64,000 bases of DNA from Pseudomonas bijieensis (GTDB lineage: Bacteria; Pseudomonadota; Gammaproteobacteria; Pseudomonadales; Pseudomonadaceae): assembly GCF_013347965.1 (NCBI RefSeq), contig NZ_CP048810.1, positions 62,001 to 126,000 of the forward strand, in the 5' to 3' direction. Positions 1 to 8,891 of the stretch are shown here, piece by piece. Under the pieces are notes generated by a model. The model was not told the DNA's origin and made no database searches. It saw only the letters and a program-made list of their open reading frames with translations. Both the position numbers and the translations under genes were made by a program. Every line of letters begins with the position of its first letter. Position 1 is the stretch's first letter.

Positions 1-827
1 TGGTACTCCTCGACGCTACTGGTGTGGGCGGCAATCGAGGGGCGGGTGAGGAATAGCGAACCCTTGGCGTTGAGCATGCCCACTTCGATCGCTTGTGGCG
101 CACCTGACGATGCGCCGAAAGACACCATCAGCCCGCGCGGGCGCAGGCAATCGAGCGATGCTGCGAACGAGACTCGCCCAATCGGGTCGTAAACCACATC
201 GGCCTTCTTGCCGTCGGTGATGCGAGCCACCTCCTGCGCCAACGTCTGGGTATCGAAAACCAGGACTTCATCGCAGCCCAGAGCCCGCGCCTTCTCGACG
301 CTTTGCGCACGAGAGACGACTCCGATCACGAAAGCGCCCAGATGCTTGGCCCACTTGGCCATGATTGCGCCGACACCACCGGCGACGCCATACAACACCA
401 TGACCGTTCCCGGCCCCACGGGATAAGTGCTCTTGAGCAGGTACTGGGCGGTGATGCCCTTGAACAGTACGGCGGCAGCATCCTGGAAGCTGATCGATGC
501 AGGAAGTGGTACCAGTTTCCCGGCCGGAACCAAGCGGCCACTCGCGTAGGCACCCAGCGGGCCGGTGGCATACGCCACGCGATCACCGACCTTGACGTGA
601 GTGACACCTGGTCCTACCGCAGTGACCAGCCCGGCCCCCTCCAGACCCAACCCCGAAGGCAGGGCGACGGGAACCGCGCCGTTGCGCTGGGTGACGTCGA
701 GGTAGTTGATGCCGATGGCATGCTGTTGGAGCCACACCTCACCGAAGCCGGGCGCAGCATGACCGTCCTGTTTGACCTCTAGAACCTGCGGCCCACCCGT
801 GGAAGAAAAACCAATGACCGTGACCAT
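1..827 (-). CDS. Quinone oxidoreductase / zinc-type alcohol dehydrogenase family protein (C-terminus beyond window)
   Basis: Reading the minus strand from ATG 827 gives an open frame to the window edge (about 275 codons), so the stop lies outside. An AGGAGTTG ribosome site precedes the start. The N-terminus (MVTVIGFSSTGGPQVLEV) and the GroES-like part are typical of NADPH:quinone reductases of the medium-chain dehydrogenase superfamily. The Rossmann segment (VLYGVAGGVGAIMAKWAKHLG, around residues 142-162) carries the AxxGGVG nucleotide-binding motif, followed by DVVYDPIGRVSF and RPRGLMVSFGASSG. No catalytic-zinc cysteine cluster is seen in the visible part, which fits the Qor branch (cytosolic, one- or two-electron quinone reduction). 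The family is usually about 325 residues, so roughly 50 are missing. The substrate is not predictable. Confidence 0.85.
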   Translation of the reverse strand, partial: MVTVIGFSSTGGPQVLEVKQDGHAAPGFGEVWLQQHAIGINYLDVTQRNGAVPVALPSGLGLEGAGLVTAVGPGVTHVKVGDRVAYATGPLGAYASGRLVPAGKLVPLPASISFQDAAAVLFKGITAQYLLKSTYPVGPGTVMVLYGVAGGVGAIMAKWAKHLGAFVIGVVSRAQSVEKARALGCDEVLVFDTQTLAQEVARITDGKKADVVYDPIGRVSFAASLDCLRPRGLMVSFGASSGAPQAIEVGMLNAKGSLFLTRPSIAAHTSSVEEY

Positions 828-1096
828 TCCAGCAACTCCTCAGGATTCGAAAATGTGTGTCGCTGGAGAATGATTGCAGACCTTTGCATGGACAATACCT
901 TGGTCATGCAAGGCATAGCTGCACCCTGTGCAGTAATTCGATGGGTTGAATCATTGATGGGGCTGCCCCGTTTTTTCTTGATCCCTCTGAAATCCATTTT
1001 TTATCACTGGCATTGCCCTTTTACCCACAAAGGACCTGATGGCAGCAGAACCGACTATCCTTTGGGAACACTGCATTCTCGGCAAAAAGGGACGTC

Positions 1097-2314
1097 ATGC
1101 CAGACTATGATCGCGTCACCGGCCCCAGACCCGGCATCCCATGCGGTGATCCCACCTGTTTGATCAGGCCCAGATTACTGAGTCCCTGGCTACTGGGGAT
1201 GGCTTGCATAACGGTAGCCTGTCTTTTCACGGCAACTTCCGGATACGGCCAGAACCTGTCAACCGCAACGGATGCCGAGAACGACAAGGTCACGGTGACT
1301 CAAGCACAGGAAATCGTTTCCAGGGCCTCCCTCGGCGCCGTTCGTTGGAACGGCCCAGAGTCCGGCCCGCAAGCCCAGCGGGGCAAGAGCATCGCGCTCG
1401 TCGCAGAAGATTTGCGTAACGGAGGCATCGTCGGTGTCGCGCAGGGCGCTCGGGAGGCTGCCAACGCGTTGGGCTGGACGCTGAAGATATTCGATGGCGC
1501 CGGATCATCGGCTGGGCGCGCGAAGGCCTTTGCCGATGCCCTGGCAGCGAAGCCCGACGGCCTCATTCTGTGCGGCTCCGATGCCCTTGAGAACAATGCG
1601 GCGCTGCTTCTGTTCGCCAACCAGGAAGTGCCGGTGGTTGGTTGGCACGTCGGAGTACGCCCCGGGCCGATCGACGGCACGCCGGTGGCCATGAACGTCA
1701 CCACTGACCCGCTTGAAGTGGCCCGCCTCACGGCCATGGCGGCGGTGGCGCAGTCGAGCGGACGCGCCGGCGTGGTCATCCTGACCGACTCCAAGTACAG
1801 CATTGCCATGGCGAAAGCCAGGGCCATGGAGGACGTCATCCGGGCCTGCCGAGAATGTACGTTGCTGGAGGTGCGCGATGTCGCGATCTCCGAGAGTGGC
1901 GAGAAGATGCCAGCGATCACCAAGGAGTTGCTTCAGCGCTATGGCAAGCGCTGGACCCACACGCTGGCCATCAACGACATCTATTTCGACTACTCGATTG
2001 CCTCGTTGACCAACGCCGCCATACCCAGTGACGGCATCAGTCTGTTGTCTGCCGGTGACGGCAGCGCTTCGGCTTTCTTGCGCATACAGGCAAAAACCTA
2101 CCAGACCGTTACCGTGGCCGAACCGCTCAACCTGCATGGCTGGCAAGTGATGGATGAATTGAACCGCTTGTTCGCAGGCCAGCCGGTGAGCGGCTTCGTG
2201 GCGCCGATTCACTTGGTCAATGCCGACAATATGGCCTTCGATGGCGGGAAAAAATTTCACTACGATCCTGACAATGGCTATCGAGACATCTATCGCCACC
2301 AATGGAATCCTTGA
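1097..2314 (+). CDS. Periplasmic sugar-type substrate-binding protein (Peripla_BP_4 family)
   Basis: A 405-residue protein with a hydrophobic export segment at about residues 28-50 (PWLLGMACITVACLFTATSG), followed by a mature part resembling ribose/galactose-type binding proteins: 'GKSIALVAEDLRNGGIVGVAQGA', 'AKPDGLILCGSDAL', 'VPVVGWHV'. There is no ABC permease or ATPase beside it. Instead its last 13 bases overlap the start of a membrane GGDEF/EAL gene, so the two are probably translated together. I infer that it presents a periplasmic ligand to that protein's sensor region rather than serving uptake. The ligand is unknown. The ATG at 1097 has a modest AAGGGA upstream; a later start would shorten the stretch before the signal peptide. 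Confidence 0.8.
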   Translation: MPDYDRVTGPRPGIPCGDPTCLIRPRLLSPWLLGMACITVACLFTATSGYGQNLSTATDAENDKVTVTQAQEIVSRASLGAVRWNGPESGPQAQRGKSIALVAEDLRNGGIVGVAQGAREAANALGWTLKIFDGAGSSAGRAKAFADALAAKPDGLILCGSDALENNAALLLFANQEVPVVGWHVGVRPGPIDGTPVAMNVTTDPLEVARLTAMAAVAQSSGRAGVVILTDSKYSIAMAKARAMEDVIRACRECTLLEVRDVAISESGEKMPAITKELLQRYGKRWTHTLAINDIYFDYSIASLTNAAIPSDGISLLSAGDGSASAFLRIQAKTYQTVTVAEPLNLHGWQVMDELNRLFAGQPVSGFVAPIHLVNADNMAFDGGKKFHYDPDNGYRDIYRHQWNP

Positions 2315-5300
2315 CGTTGGACATGAATTTCCGACTTGGACGCCCGCTATTGCCGCAGTCGCTGCGGGCACAGTTCACTCTGGCGTTCCTGACGCTGGCG
2401 CTGCTGATCCTGGCAGGGGGCGCCACAGCGGTCTATGCGTTGCGCACCTCAAACAGCGCCACTCGCCAGTTGACGGATGAACGACTGGTCCGCATGCAAG
2501 ATGGGCAAGACATGGCGCAGCGCACTTTGCTGATCGAACGCCAGACCGACCAGTTTCTGACGAGCCGTTCCCCCGACATCCTGCGTTCAAGCTATGCGGC
2601 GACCGTCGAGCAGCTTGAAGCCCTCGATCAACTGGTGCAGCAACTGACTGCCGCCAACAGTGGCGTGGCGATACTCGACATGCATCAGTCGAGTCAGATG
2701 TTCCGCAATACCGCCAACATCGTTGCGCAACTGCGAGAAAGCCTGCTGCAAACCGAGGTCACCTTCGAGCAGGCCCTCAAGGATCAAACCGCCCGGCTCA
2801 CCGCGACCCAGACCCGGGCCAACCTGGAACTGGCGATGATGCTTTTCGATCTGCCGCAAGCGGCTGACAGCGAGGCCGTGCAACGGCTGCGGATCCGATA
2901 CGAGGGACTGTCACGCACCTCAGGCAAGTTGCCTGATGCTGATGTGGCGATGCCCGATCTCTTCGCCCTGCGCCAGACGCTCATCAATCAGCATAACGTC
3001 ATGCAGCGCTTCAATGAGCAACTGAAGAACGAAGCCGGGAGGCTGGTCGCGGTGGCCAGGGCGCAATCGAGTGCCTACACCGAAGACTATCGCCAGGCCG
3101 TGCAGCGCCTGGTCGAGGCCTCGAATCGCAGCCAGCAATGGGTGCTGATCATGTTGGGCGCCAGCCTGGTATTCGCCTGGTTCGTGACCCGGGTCTTCAT
3201 GGGTCGCCATGTGCTCGTGCGCCTGAATGAAATAAGCCGGCAATTGCGCCAGGAACACGCTGACAAGACTCATCTGATGATGGCGGACCATGGCAAGGAC
3301 GAGATCGGCAACATGGCGCGCGCGGTGAATCAATTCCTCGAAGATCGACTTCAATTGGAAAAAAGAACGGCTCAATTGAGTATCGCCACGGAACGGCTCG
3401 CCGTGCAAAACGACCGCTTGGAGCAAGAAGCCATTGTCCGTGCCGGACAAGGTCATGTCCTGGAAATGATCGCCAGGAGCACCGAGCTTGCAGAAGTGCT
3501 CGACAGCCTGGCTCACCTGGTCGAGTCCCAGTTGGAGGGCATGAAGGTGTCTATCCTGGTGCTGGATGAGGAGGGCAAGCACCTGCTGCACGGGGCGGCG
3601 CCCAGCTTGCCAAAATCCTATAGCCAGCTTATCGACGGGGTCGAGATCGGTCCGAACGTCGGTTCATGCGGCACCTCGGCGTATCGACGAGAACCGGTCA
3701 TCGTCACGGACATCCAGCAGGATCCATTGTGGGAAGCGTACCGCTCACTCGCCGAACCCTATGGGTTTCGCGCCTGCTGGTCGACGCCGATCCTGTCCCA
3801 TGAGCGAAAGGTCCTGGGTACGTTTGCCTTGTATGCCAACACCGTACGCAGCCCCAGCCCGGCCGAGACGCAATTGATCGACATGGCGACACCGCTTGCC
3901 GGCATTGCGATAGAACGCCAACTGACCGAGAAGCGCATTCGCTATATGGGCGACCATGACGCACTGACCGGGCTGCCGAATCGCACCCTGCTCGAAGACC
4001 GTCTCAAGCAGGCGATGCTTTATGCCCAGCGCTACAACCGGCTGGTGACGGTGGTATTTCTCGACCTGGATAAGTTCAAACTGGTGAATGACAGCCTTGG
4101 GCACAGTGCCGGGGACGAACTGTTGAAAACCGTCGCCCAGCGCATGCTGGAGTGTGTACGTCGTACCGATACCGTCGTGCGACTGGGAGGCGACGAGTTT
4201 GTGATCATTCTGTTCGACCAGCCCTCGGATCTCGACGGTGTGACGCCAGTCCTGCATAAAATCCAGGAAGCCATCCTGCGGCCGATTCAGCTCGCCGGCC
4301 ATACACTCCACGTCACCTGCAGCATGGGGCTGGCCACTTACCCGGCCGACGGCAGCGATACCGACACGTTGCTCAGCAATGCAGACGCCGCCATGTACCG
4401 GGCCAAGGAACTGGGGCGCAACAGTTTTCAGTTCTATACGAGCGAGATGAATAACAAGGTTCAGGGCAAGCTCGCCATGCAAGACGGGCTTCGAAGCGCA
4501 CTCAACAATGATGAATTCCTGCTGTTGTACCAGCCTCAGGTGGATTTGCAGTCAGGCCGGATCATCGGCGTAGAGGCGTTGATCCGTTGGCAACACCCCG
4601 ATCTGGGCATGGTGTCTCCGATCAAATTCATTCCCCAGGCCGAAGATACCGGGTTGATCGTGCCCATCGGCGACTGGGTGATTCGTACCGCTTGCAGACA
4701 GAACAAGGCGTGGCAGGATGCCGGCTGGCCGCCGATCACCGTGTCGGTGAACATCTCCGCCCGCCAGTTCATCGAAAGGGACCTGATCGACCGGGTGAAG
4801 CATGCCTTGCAAGAAAGTGGACTGGACCCGATGTACCTTGAGCTGGAATTGACCGAAAGCCTGATCATGCAGGACCTTCAGCAAGCCATCAGCAAGATGA
4901 AGGCATTGCAAGCCATGGGGATCAGCCTCTCGATCGACGACTTCGGCACCGGTTACTCCAGTCTCGCCGCATTGAAAAGCTTCCCGATCGCCAGACTCAA
5001 GATCGACCAGTCTTTCGTACGCGATCTGCCCGACAACGAGAACGACAAGGCCATTGCCACCGCGGTGATTTCGTTGGGGCACAAACTGAACCTCAAGGTC
5101 ATTGCCGAAGGTGTCGAAACCCGAGAGCAGCAAGACTTCCTGCGTGAAAATGGCTGCGATGAAATCCAGGGATATTTTTTCAGCAAGGCGGTCAGCGCGC
5201 AGGAAATCGGCCTGTTATTGCGTACGTCTGGCGGGCCTCAATCGAACCGCATTGCCAACCCTGACTCGGTAAGGCAACAACGTGAGGTAAAACGCCCAAA

Positions 5301-5322
5301 CAGTCCGATGCCCGGGCATTAA
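2302..5322 (+). CDS. Membrane-anchored GGDEF/EAL cyclic-di-GMP protein with HAMP and GAF domains
   Basis: A 1006-residue inner-membrane signalling protein. Order: TM1 at about 27-48; a periplasmic helical region of about 225 residues; TM2 at about 277-297; HAMP; a short coiled coil (about 350-380); GAF at about 395-545; GGDEF; EAL. The diguanylate cyclase site is intact (GGDEF at 629-633), with an RRTD allosteric I-site exactly five residues before it (620-623). The phosphodiesterase domain keeps E758-A-L and D879-D-F-G-T-G-Y, so both activities are possible. It overlaps the upstream binding-protein gene by 13 bp; an internal ATG at 2323 is an alternative start. Its output should set cyclic-di-GMP (biofilm or motility) in response to the periplasmic ligand. 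Which activity dominates cannot be told from sequence. Confidence 0.93.
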   Translation: MESLTLDMNFRLGRPLLPQSLRAQFTLAFLTLALLILAGGATAVYALRTSNSATRQLTDERLVRMQDGQDMAQRTLLIERQTDQFLTSRSPDILRSSYAATVEQLEALDQLVQQLTAANSGVAILDMHQSSQMFRNTANIVAQLRESLLQTEVTFEQALKDQTARLTATQTRANLELAMMLFDLPQAADSEAVQRLRIRYEGLSRTSGKLPDADVAMPDLFALRQTLINQHNVMQRFNEQLKNEAGRLVAVARAQSSAYTEDYRQAVQRLVEASNRSQQWVLIMLGASLVFAWFVTRVFMGRHVLVRLNEISRQLRQEHADKTHLMMADHGKDEIGNMARAVNQFLEDRLQLEKRTAQLSIATERLAVQNDRLEQEAIVRAGQGHVLEMIARSTELAEVLDSLAHLVESQLEGMKVSILVLDEEGKHLLHGAAPSLPKSYSQLIDGVEIGPNVGSCGTSAYRREPVIVTDIQQDPLWEAYRSLAEPYGFRACWSTPILSHERKVLGTFALYANTVRSPSPAETQLIDMATPLAGIAIERQLTEKRIRYMGDHDALTGLPNRTLLEDRLKQAMLYAQRYNRLVTVVFLDLDKFKLVNDSLGHSAGDELLKTVAQRMLECVRRTDTVVRLGGDEFVIILFDQPSDLDGVTPVLHKIQEAILRPIQLAGHTLHVTCSMGLATYPADGSDTDTLLSNADAAMYRAKELGRNSFQFYTSEMNNKVQGKLAMQDGLRSALNNDEFLLLYQPQVDLQSGRIIGVEALIRWQHPDLGMVSPIKFIPQAEDTGLIVPIGDWVIRTACRQNKAWQDAGWPPITVSVNISARQFIERDLIDRVKHALQESGLDPMYLELELTESLIMQDLQQAISKMKALQAMGISLSIDDFGTGYSSLAALKSFPIARLKIDQSFVRDLPDNENDKAIATAVISLGHKLNLKVIAEGVETREQQDFLRENGCDEIQGYFFSKAVSAQEIGLLLRTSGGPQSNRIANPDSVRQQREVKRPNSPMPGH

Positions 5323-5366
5323 CGACTCGGTTCTTAGGTATTCTCGGGAGAGGGTATCGCCAGGCC

Positions 5367-5855
5367 TCAGGAAGCATCCTGTTCGTAGCTGCAACCCACA
5401 TAGAGGTCGCTGTCCTTGTTTTCCGTGGAGACCACGCGCAGGGTCGCGCCGTTGCCGAGGTCGCGCTGGTAGTCAACATAGCCGTCGGTATCCAACGTCT
5501 TTTCCAGTTTCAGGGTGCTGGCGAGCTTCTGCGCATCGGCCTTCGGGTTGCTGCTTTTGGCCTGGAGAAAGAAGCTGAAGCGGTCGGTCATCACCAAGGT
5601 GGTCGACGACACGCCGTGCACCGTCAGCGCCGGGGTGGCTTGCCAGGCGCCACCGCCCCACGGGCTGTGGGCTTCATCCTTGGGGAGCGTCAGTTGTTCA
5701 GCGTCGACCAGGCCATTGAACTCGCTCACTTGCTGCGCACTGGCCTGGCACTGCGCCAGGGCCTTGAACAGATCGCTGTGGCTCGGACCTGCGGCCGAGA
5801 CAGAAAAGGTGGACAGGCACCCGGCCAGGGTGACGATACCAAGGGAGATTTTCAT
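5367..5855 (-). CDS. Small exported protein of unknown function
   Basis: ATG at 5855 is chosen because AAGGAT precedes it and it begins a clean signal peptide (MKISLGIVTLAGCLSTFSVSAAG). The same frame stays open upstream, but without signal or ribosome site. The 162-residue product has a mature part of about 140 residues with two cysteines (ALAQCQAS near the N-terminus, VGCSYEQ near the C-terminus) that could form a disulfide in the periplasm. I do not recognise the family. It converges with the GGDEF/EAL gene and is separated from the anthranilate synthase pair by about 260 bp, so it is probably a single-gene unit. Confidence 0.7.
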   Translation of the reverse strand: MKISLGIVTLAGCLSTFSVSAAGPSHSDLFKALAQCQASAQQVSEFNGLVDAEQLTLPKDEAHSPWGGGAWQATPALTVHGVSSTTLVMTDRFSFFLQAKSSNPKADAQKLASTLKLEKTLDTDGYVDYQRDLGNGATLRVVSTENKDSDLYVGCSYEQDAS

Positions 5856-6082
5856 GCCGACATCCTTGTTCAGTTGAGTGACAGGTGATGGGTACCCGAG
5901 GTGAATGGCAGCCAGCATCGGATATGAACGTGCTGCCCAACTGCACACGGGCCTGTATTGCCGGTCGCAAGCTTGCCATCGCTGAGTTGAATATGCCATC
6001 AGGATATTCCTGAGGATGGAGCGTCGCAGCAACCCATCGTGCTCATTCCTGGCTCCCGTCAGCCGGCGAGTCAATGGTTGGA

Positions 6083-6102
6083 GAAGGGGCGCATGCCCCT
6101 TC
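6083..6102 (-). terminator. Hairpin after the anthranilate synthase pair
   Basis: A perfect 8-bp stem (GAAGGGGC / GCCCCTTC) with a GCAT loop lies 9 bases past the stop of the TrpG-like gene. No clear T-run follows on the minus strand, so it may be a weak terminator or an RNA-stabilising hairpin. Confidence 0.5.
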
Positions 6103-6111
6103 CTGGTGGGG

Positions 6112-6696
6112 TCACTTGTGCACGTAACAGCGGATGAAACTGCGGAACAGGTCCAGGCCGTTTTCGGTCAGGATGCTTTCAGGGTGGAACTGCACTCCCT
6201 CCACCGGCAGGTGACGATGGCGCACACCCATCACATAGCCGTCGTCCGTGGATCTCGAGGTGATCTGCAGGCAGTCGGGTAATGGCTGGTCGCTGATCAT
6301 CAGCGAGTGATAACGGGTGGCCTGTATCGGGCGTGCCTGGGTGTGGGCATAGACGCCCTTGCCGTCGTTCTCGATCGTACTCACCTTGCCGTGCATCACG
6401 TGCAGGGCCCGGCAAACCTGGGCACCGAAGGCCAGGCCGATGGCCTGGTGACCCAGACACACACCCAGCAGCGGCAGGGTCTCCTGAAAGTGCTCGATCA
6501 CTTGGATGTAGCCCACGTCGGCCGGATGTCCAGGCCCTGGGCCCAGCACGCAGAAGTCCGGCGAGAATGCTTCGATGCGCTGGATGAGATCCGGCACGTC
6601 ATGGCGCTCGACGCGGGTTTCCAGCCCCAGTTGTTCCAGGTATTGGCTGATGATAAAGACGAAGCTGTCGTAGGCATCGATCAGGAATACTTTCAC
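6112..6696 (-). CDS. Anthranilate synthase component II (glutamine amidotransferase, TrpG-like)
   Basis: A 194-residue class I glutamine amidotransferase. The GTG start at 6696 is placed because its GTGA overlaps the TGA of the upstream component I gene, with CAGGAG just before it: translational coupling. The nucleophile motif GVCLGHQ, the oxyanion region LGPGPGHP and the His-Glu pair in QFHPES are intact, so it should deliver ammonia from glutamine to component I. Together they would convert chorismate to anthranilate in the cytoplasm. The pair is not followed by trpD or trpC. It may therefore serve a secondary pathway (as PhnAB does for quinolones in P. aeruginosa) or be a spare tryptophan enzyme. 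Confidence 0.9.
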   Translation of the reverse strand: MKVFLIDAYDSFVFIISQYLEQLGLETRVERHDVPDLIQRIEAFSPDFCVLGPGPGHPADVGYIQVIEHFQETLPLLGVCLGHQAIGLAFGAQVCRALHVMHGKVSTIENDGKGVYAHTQARPIQATRYHSLMISDQPLPDCLQITSRSTDDGYVMGVRHRHLPVEGVQFHPESILTENGLDLFRSFIRCYVHK

Positions 6697-8204
6697 AGTG
6701 CGATCTCCTGGCCGGTCACTGCCCGGTAGACGGAACCCATCTTGTACAGCGTCTCTTTCCACTCCAGTTCGGGCACCGAATCGGCCACCACGCCGGCGGA
6801 TGCCCGCAAGTGGTACGTACCCTCGTCGAAGACCGTTGAGCGAATGCACAACGCGGTGTTGACGCTGCCATCGAAACCGACCAGGCCAAGGGCCCCGGCA
6901 TAAATGCCCCGGCGGTTGCTTTCCATCCCCTCGATCAGTTCCATTGCCCTGACCTTGGGCGCGCCGGACATGGTTCCCGCGGGGAACGAGGCCTTGATCA
7001 CGTCGTAGGCATCCAGGCCCGGGCGCAGCAGGCCACGAACGTTGGACACCATGTGATAGAGGTGCGAGTACTCTTCCACCAGCATGAATTCATCGACCTC
7101 CAGCGAGCCGGCCTGGCACACGCGACCAATGTCGTTGCGACACAGGTCGATGAGCATCAGGTGTTCGGCGCGCTCCTTTTCCGAGCGGGTCAGTTCCAGG
7201 ACCAGCTGAGCCGGATCGACGCCAGGTTTCTTGCCGACGGTGCCGGCGATCGGGCGCATTTCTATCAAGTCGTCCTTGATCCTGACGAACAGCTCGGGAC
7301 TGGCGCCGATCAGATCGATGCCACCTAAGTGGGCCAGGTACATGTAGGGGGAGGGGTTACGAAGGCGCAGGTTCTGATACACAGCGAACGGCGAAACCTG
7401 CGAGCGGATGCGAACCTCATGGCCGAGCTGGATCTGGTAGACGTCGCCGGCGCGGATGTGCTCCATCGCCACTTCGACACGCTCGACGAACTGCTCCGGG
7501 GACACCGTGCGTTCTTCCTCGAACGCCTCGGGATACGATGGCGGATCCTGCGCTTCGCATGCTGGGGTTGTGCTCAGGAAGGGATAGTCCTCCAGCGTGC
7601 GGGGCGTCCAGAGGTCGTGGTTGTTGATCAGGGTTTCGACAATGCCATTGCTGTGGAAATACACCAGCGTCTGATAGACCGACAGGGCAATGAGCGGGTA
7701 GTCGCAGGTCTGTTTGGCCAGGTCGGGAAGCCGCTCGATCAGACGAACGCAGTCGTAGGAGAAATAGCCGAAGAAGGCCAGGCTGGTGGGGGCGTAGGGC
7801 GCCGGCTGGAATGTCGCCTGGATAGCTCGGAGCAGGTTCCATGCCGCCTCACTGTCGGGCAGATGGATCGTGTATGCCGGGTCGACCTGCACGCCCGCTT
7901 GCCGCAGGCTGGCGGACAAATGCTCGCACAGGGCGGCGCAGCCTTGCAGTTGTGCCCGGCCCTCGTTGATGCACACTTCGAAAAGCGGCTCGAGCCCGAT
8001 GATCGTCGCCCGGCGATCACGGCTTGGACCGGACAGTGATTCAAGAATGAAAACAGATTCGCGACCCAATTGTTCCAGTGCATTTGCATATATGCCAAGT
8101 GCATCCGCAGGTCGCCGTTCTTCGTGATGAAGAACATTCACGGCAATTAAATTTTTATTCACGGTTAATACCATTTTCAAGGTGCAACGATTCAGGCACT
8201 CCAT
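6693..8204 (-). CDS. Anthranilate synthase component I (TrpE/PhnA-like chorismate-binding enzyme)
   Basis: About 503 residues: an N-terminal TrpE-type domain (LGRESVFILESLSGPSRDRR) and a C-terminal chorismate-binding domain (IELIGASPELFVRI-like segment, RPIAGT, LMLIDLCRNDIGRV, SFPAGTMSGAPKVRAMELI, GLVGFDGSVNTALCIRS). The PIAGT motif has Ala where aminodeoxychorismate synthases (PabB) have the covalent Lys (PIKGT), so an anthranilate synthase is the better call. It overlaps the amidotransferase gene by 4 bp. The start is uncertain: neither ATG 8204 nor ATG 8174 has a good ribosome site. The gene follows about 690 bp of apparently non-coding, AT-richer DNA. A chromosomal tryptophan-pathway copy is expected elsewhere. 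Confidence 0.9.
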   Translation of the reverse strand: MECLNRCTLKMVLTVNKNLIAVNVLHHEERRPADALGIYANALEQLGRESVFILESLSGPSRDRRATIIGLEPLFEVCINEGRAQLQGCAALCEHLSASLRQAGVQVDPAYTIHLPDSEAAWNLLRAIQATFQPAPYAPTSLAFFGYFSYDCVRLIERLPDLAKQTCDYPLIALSVYQTLVYFHSNGIVETLINNHDLWTPRTLEDYPFLSTTPACEAQDPPSYPEAFEEERTVSPEQFVERVEVAMEHIRAGDVYQIQLGHEVRIRSQVSPFAVYQNLRLRNPSPYMYLAHLGGIDLIGASPELFVRIKDDLIEMRPIAGTVGKKPGVDPAQLVLELTRSEKERAEHLMLIDLCRNDIGRVCQAGSLEVDEFMLVEEYSHLYHMVSNVRGLLRPGLDAYDVIKASFPAGTMSGAPKVRAMELIEGMESNRRGIYAGALGLVGFDGSVNTALCIRSTVFDEGTYHLRASAGVVADSVPELEWKETLYKMGSVYRAVTGQEIAL

Positions 8205-8891
8205 TAAGAGAGCACCACGGGAATATAAAGCGCGCAGGCACTTTAAATACGTGTTGACGGATATTCTGAATATTCGGGACGGACGCTGTTCATGTCGCGC
8301 GCATTACCAGGCTTGCAATGGATTGCAGCCAGGCGATGCGCAGGGCACAAGGCGCGAGCGTCTTCGAGCTCAGTGGGGAAAGATCAGGACGTTGCTGGCA
8401 GGCAGCAGACAGGCTCCGGTCTTCGCTGGATTAGCGACGCCAGATATTGCTTTTGAAGATGGCCAGAATGGCCGGGGAGCAGCTATCGGGATAGCTGTGG
8501 GAGGAACTGATAGCAGAAAGGTGATAGTACATTCTTAGACATCCCAGTCTTGGCTAAACACTGCGGGAATAATTGGCAGTGCGGTGAAATTACCAATGCG
8601 TCCATTGAGCTGTCAACTGCTGTGGGAGATTTAATCTTTCATTCATTTCTGGAGTGGGACGAAAAACTATCCCGGGTGTATGTAATCGCGCGTTTTTTTT
8701 ACAAGAAACCTGTGCGAGCGCAACTGCGAGATAGTTCAGTTGGGTATTTGTAAGTTCTGGGGGCGCCGCTGTGGTTGCGGGCTTGGCAAAGCATGGCCGC
8801 CAAAGTCCCCTTTCTGACCGCCCATAGCCTCAACAGCCTGATGCTGCTGCCGTAACGTGCAACTGACTGCGCACGCCGAGGGAGCGTCCTG
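8205..8891. other. Long intergenic region between divergent genes
   Basis: About 690 bp with no convincing gene. The short frames in it lack ribosome sites and family resemblance. It is visibly more AT-rich than its flanks, with an 8-T run near 8693-8700. The only strong structure is a perfect 18-bp palindrome at 8480-8497 (CAGCTATC-GG-GATAGCTG). It must hold the promoters for the anthranilate synthase pair and for the PLP enzyme; a small RNA cannot be excluded. Confidence 0.5.

Noticed and set aside
1505..2371. 288-codon minus-strand frame opposite the binding-protein gene
   Set aside because: Shadow of the supported plus-strand gene; composition not protein-like.
6693..8204. Considered PabB (aminodeoxychorismate synthase)
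   Set aside because: The motif is PIAGT rather than the PIKGT expected of PabB.
8182..8753. Short plus-strand frames (118 and 67 codons) in the long intergenic region
   Set aside because: No ribosome sites and no recognisable motifs, and the first overlaps the start region of the anthranilate synthase gene.
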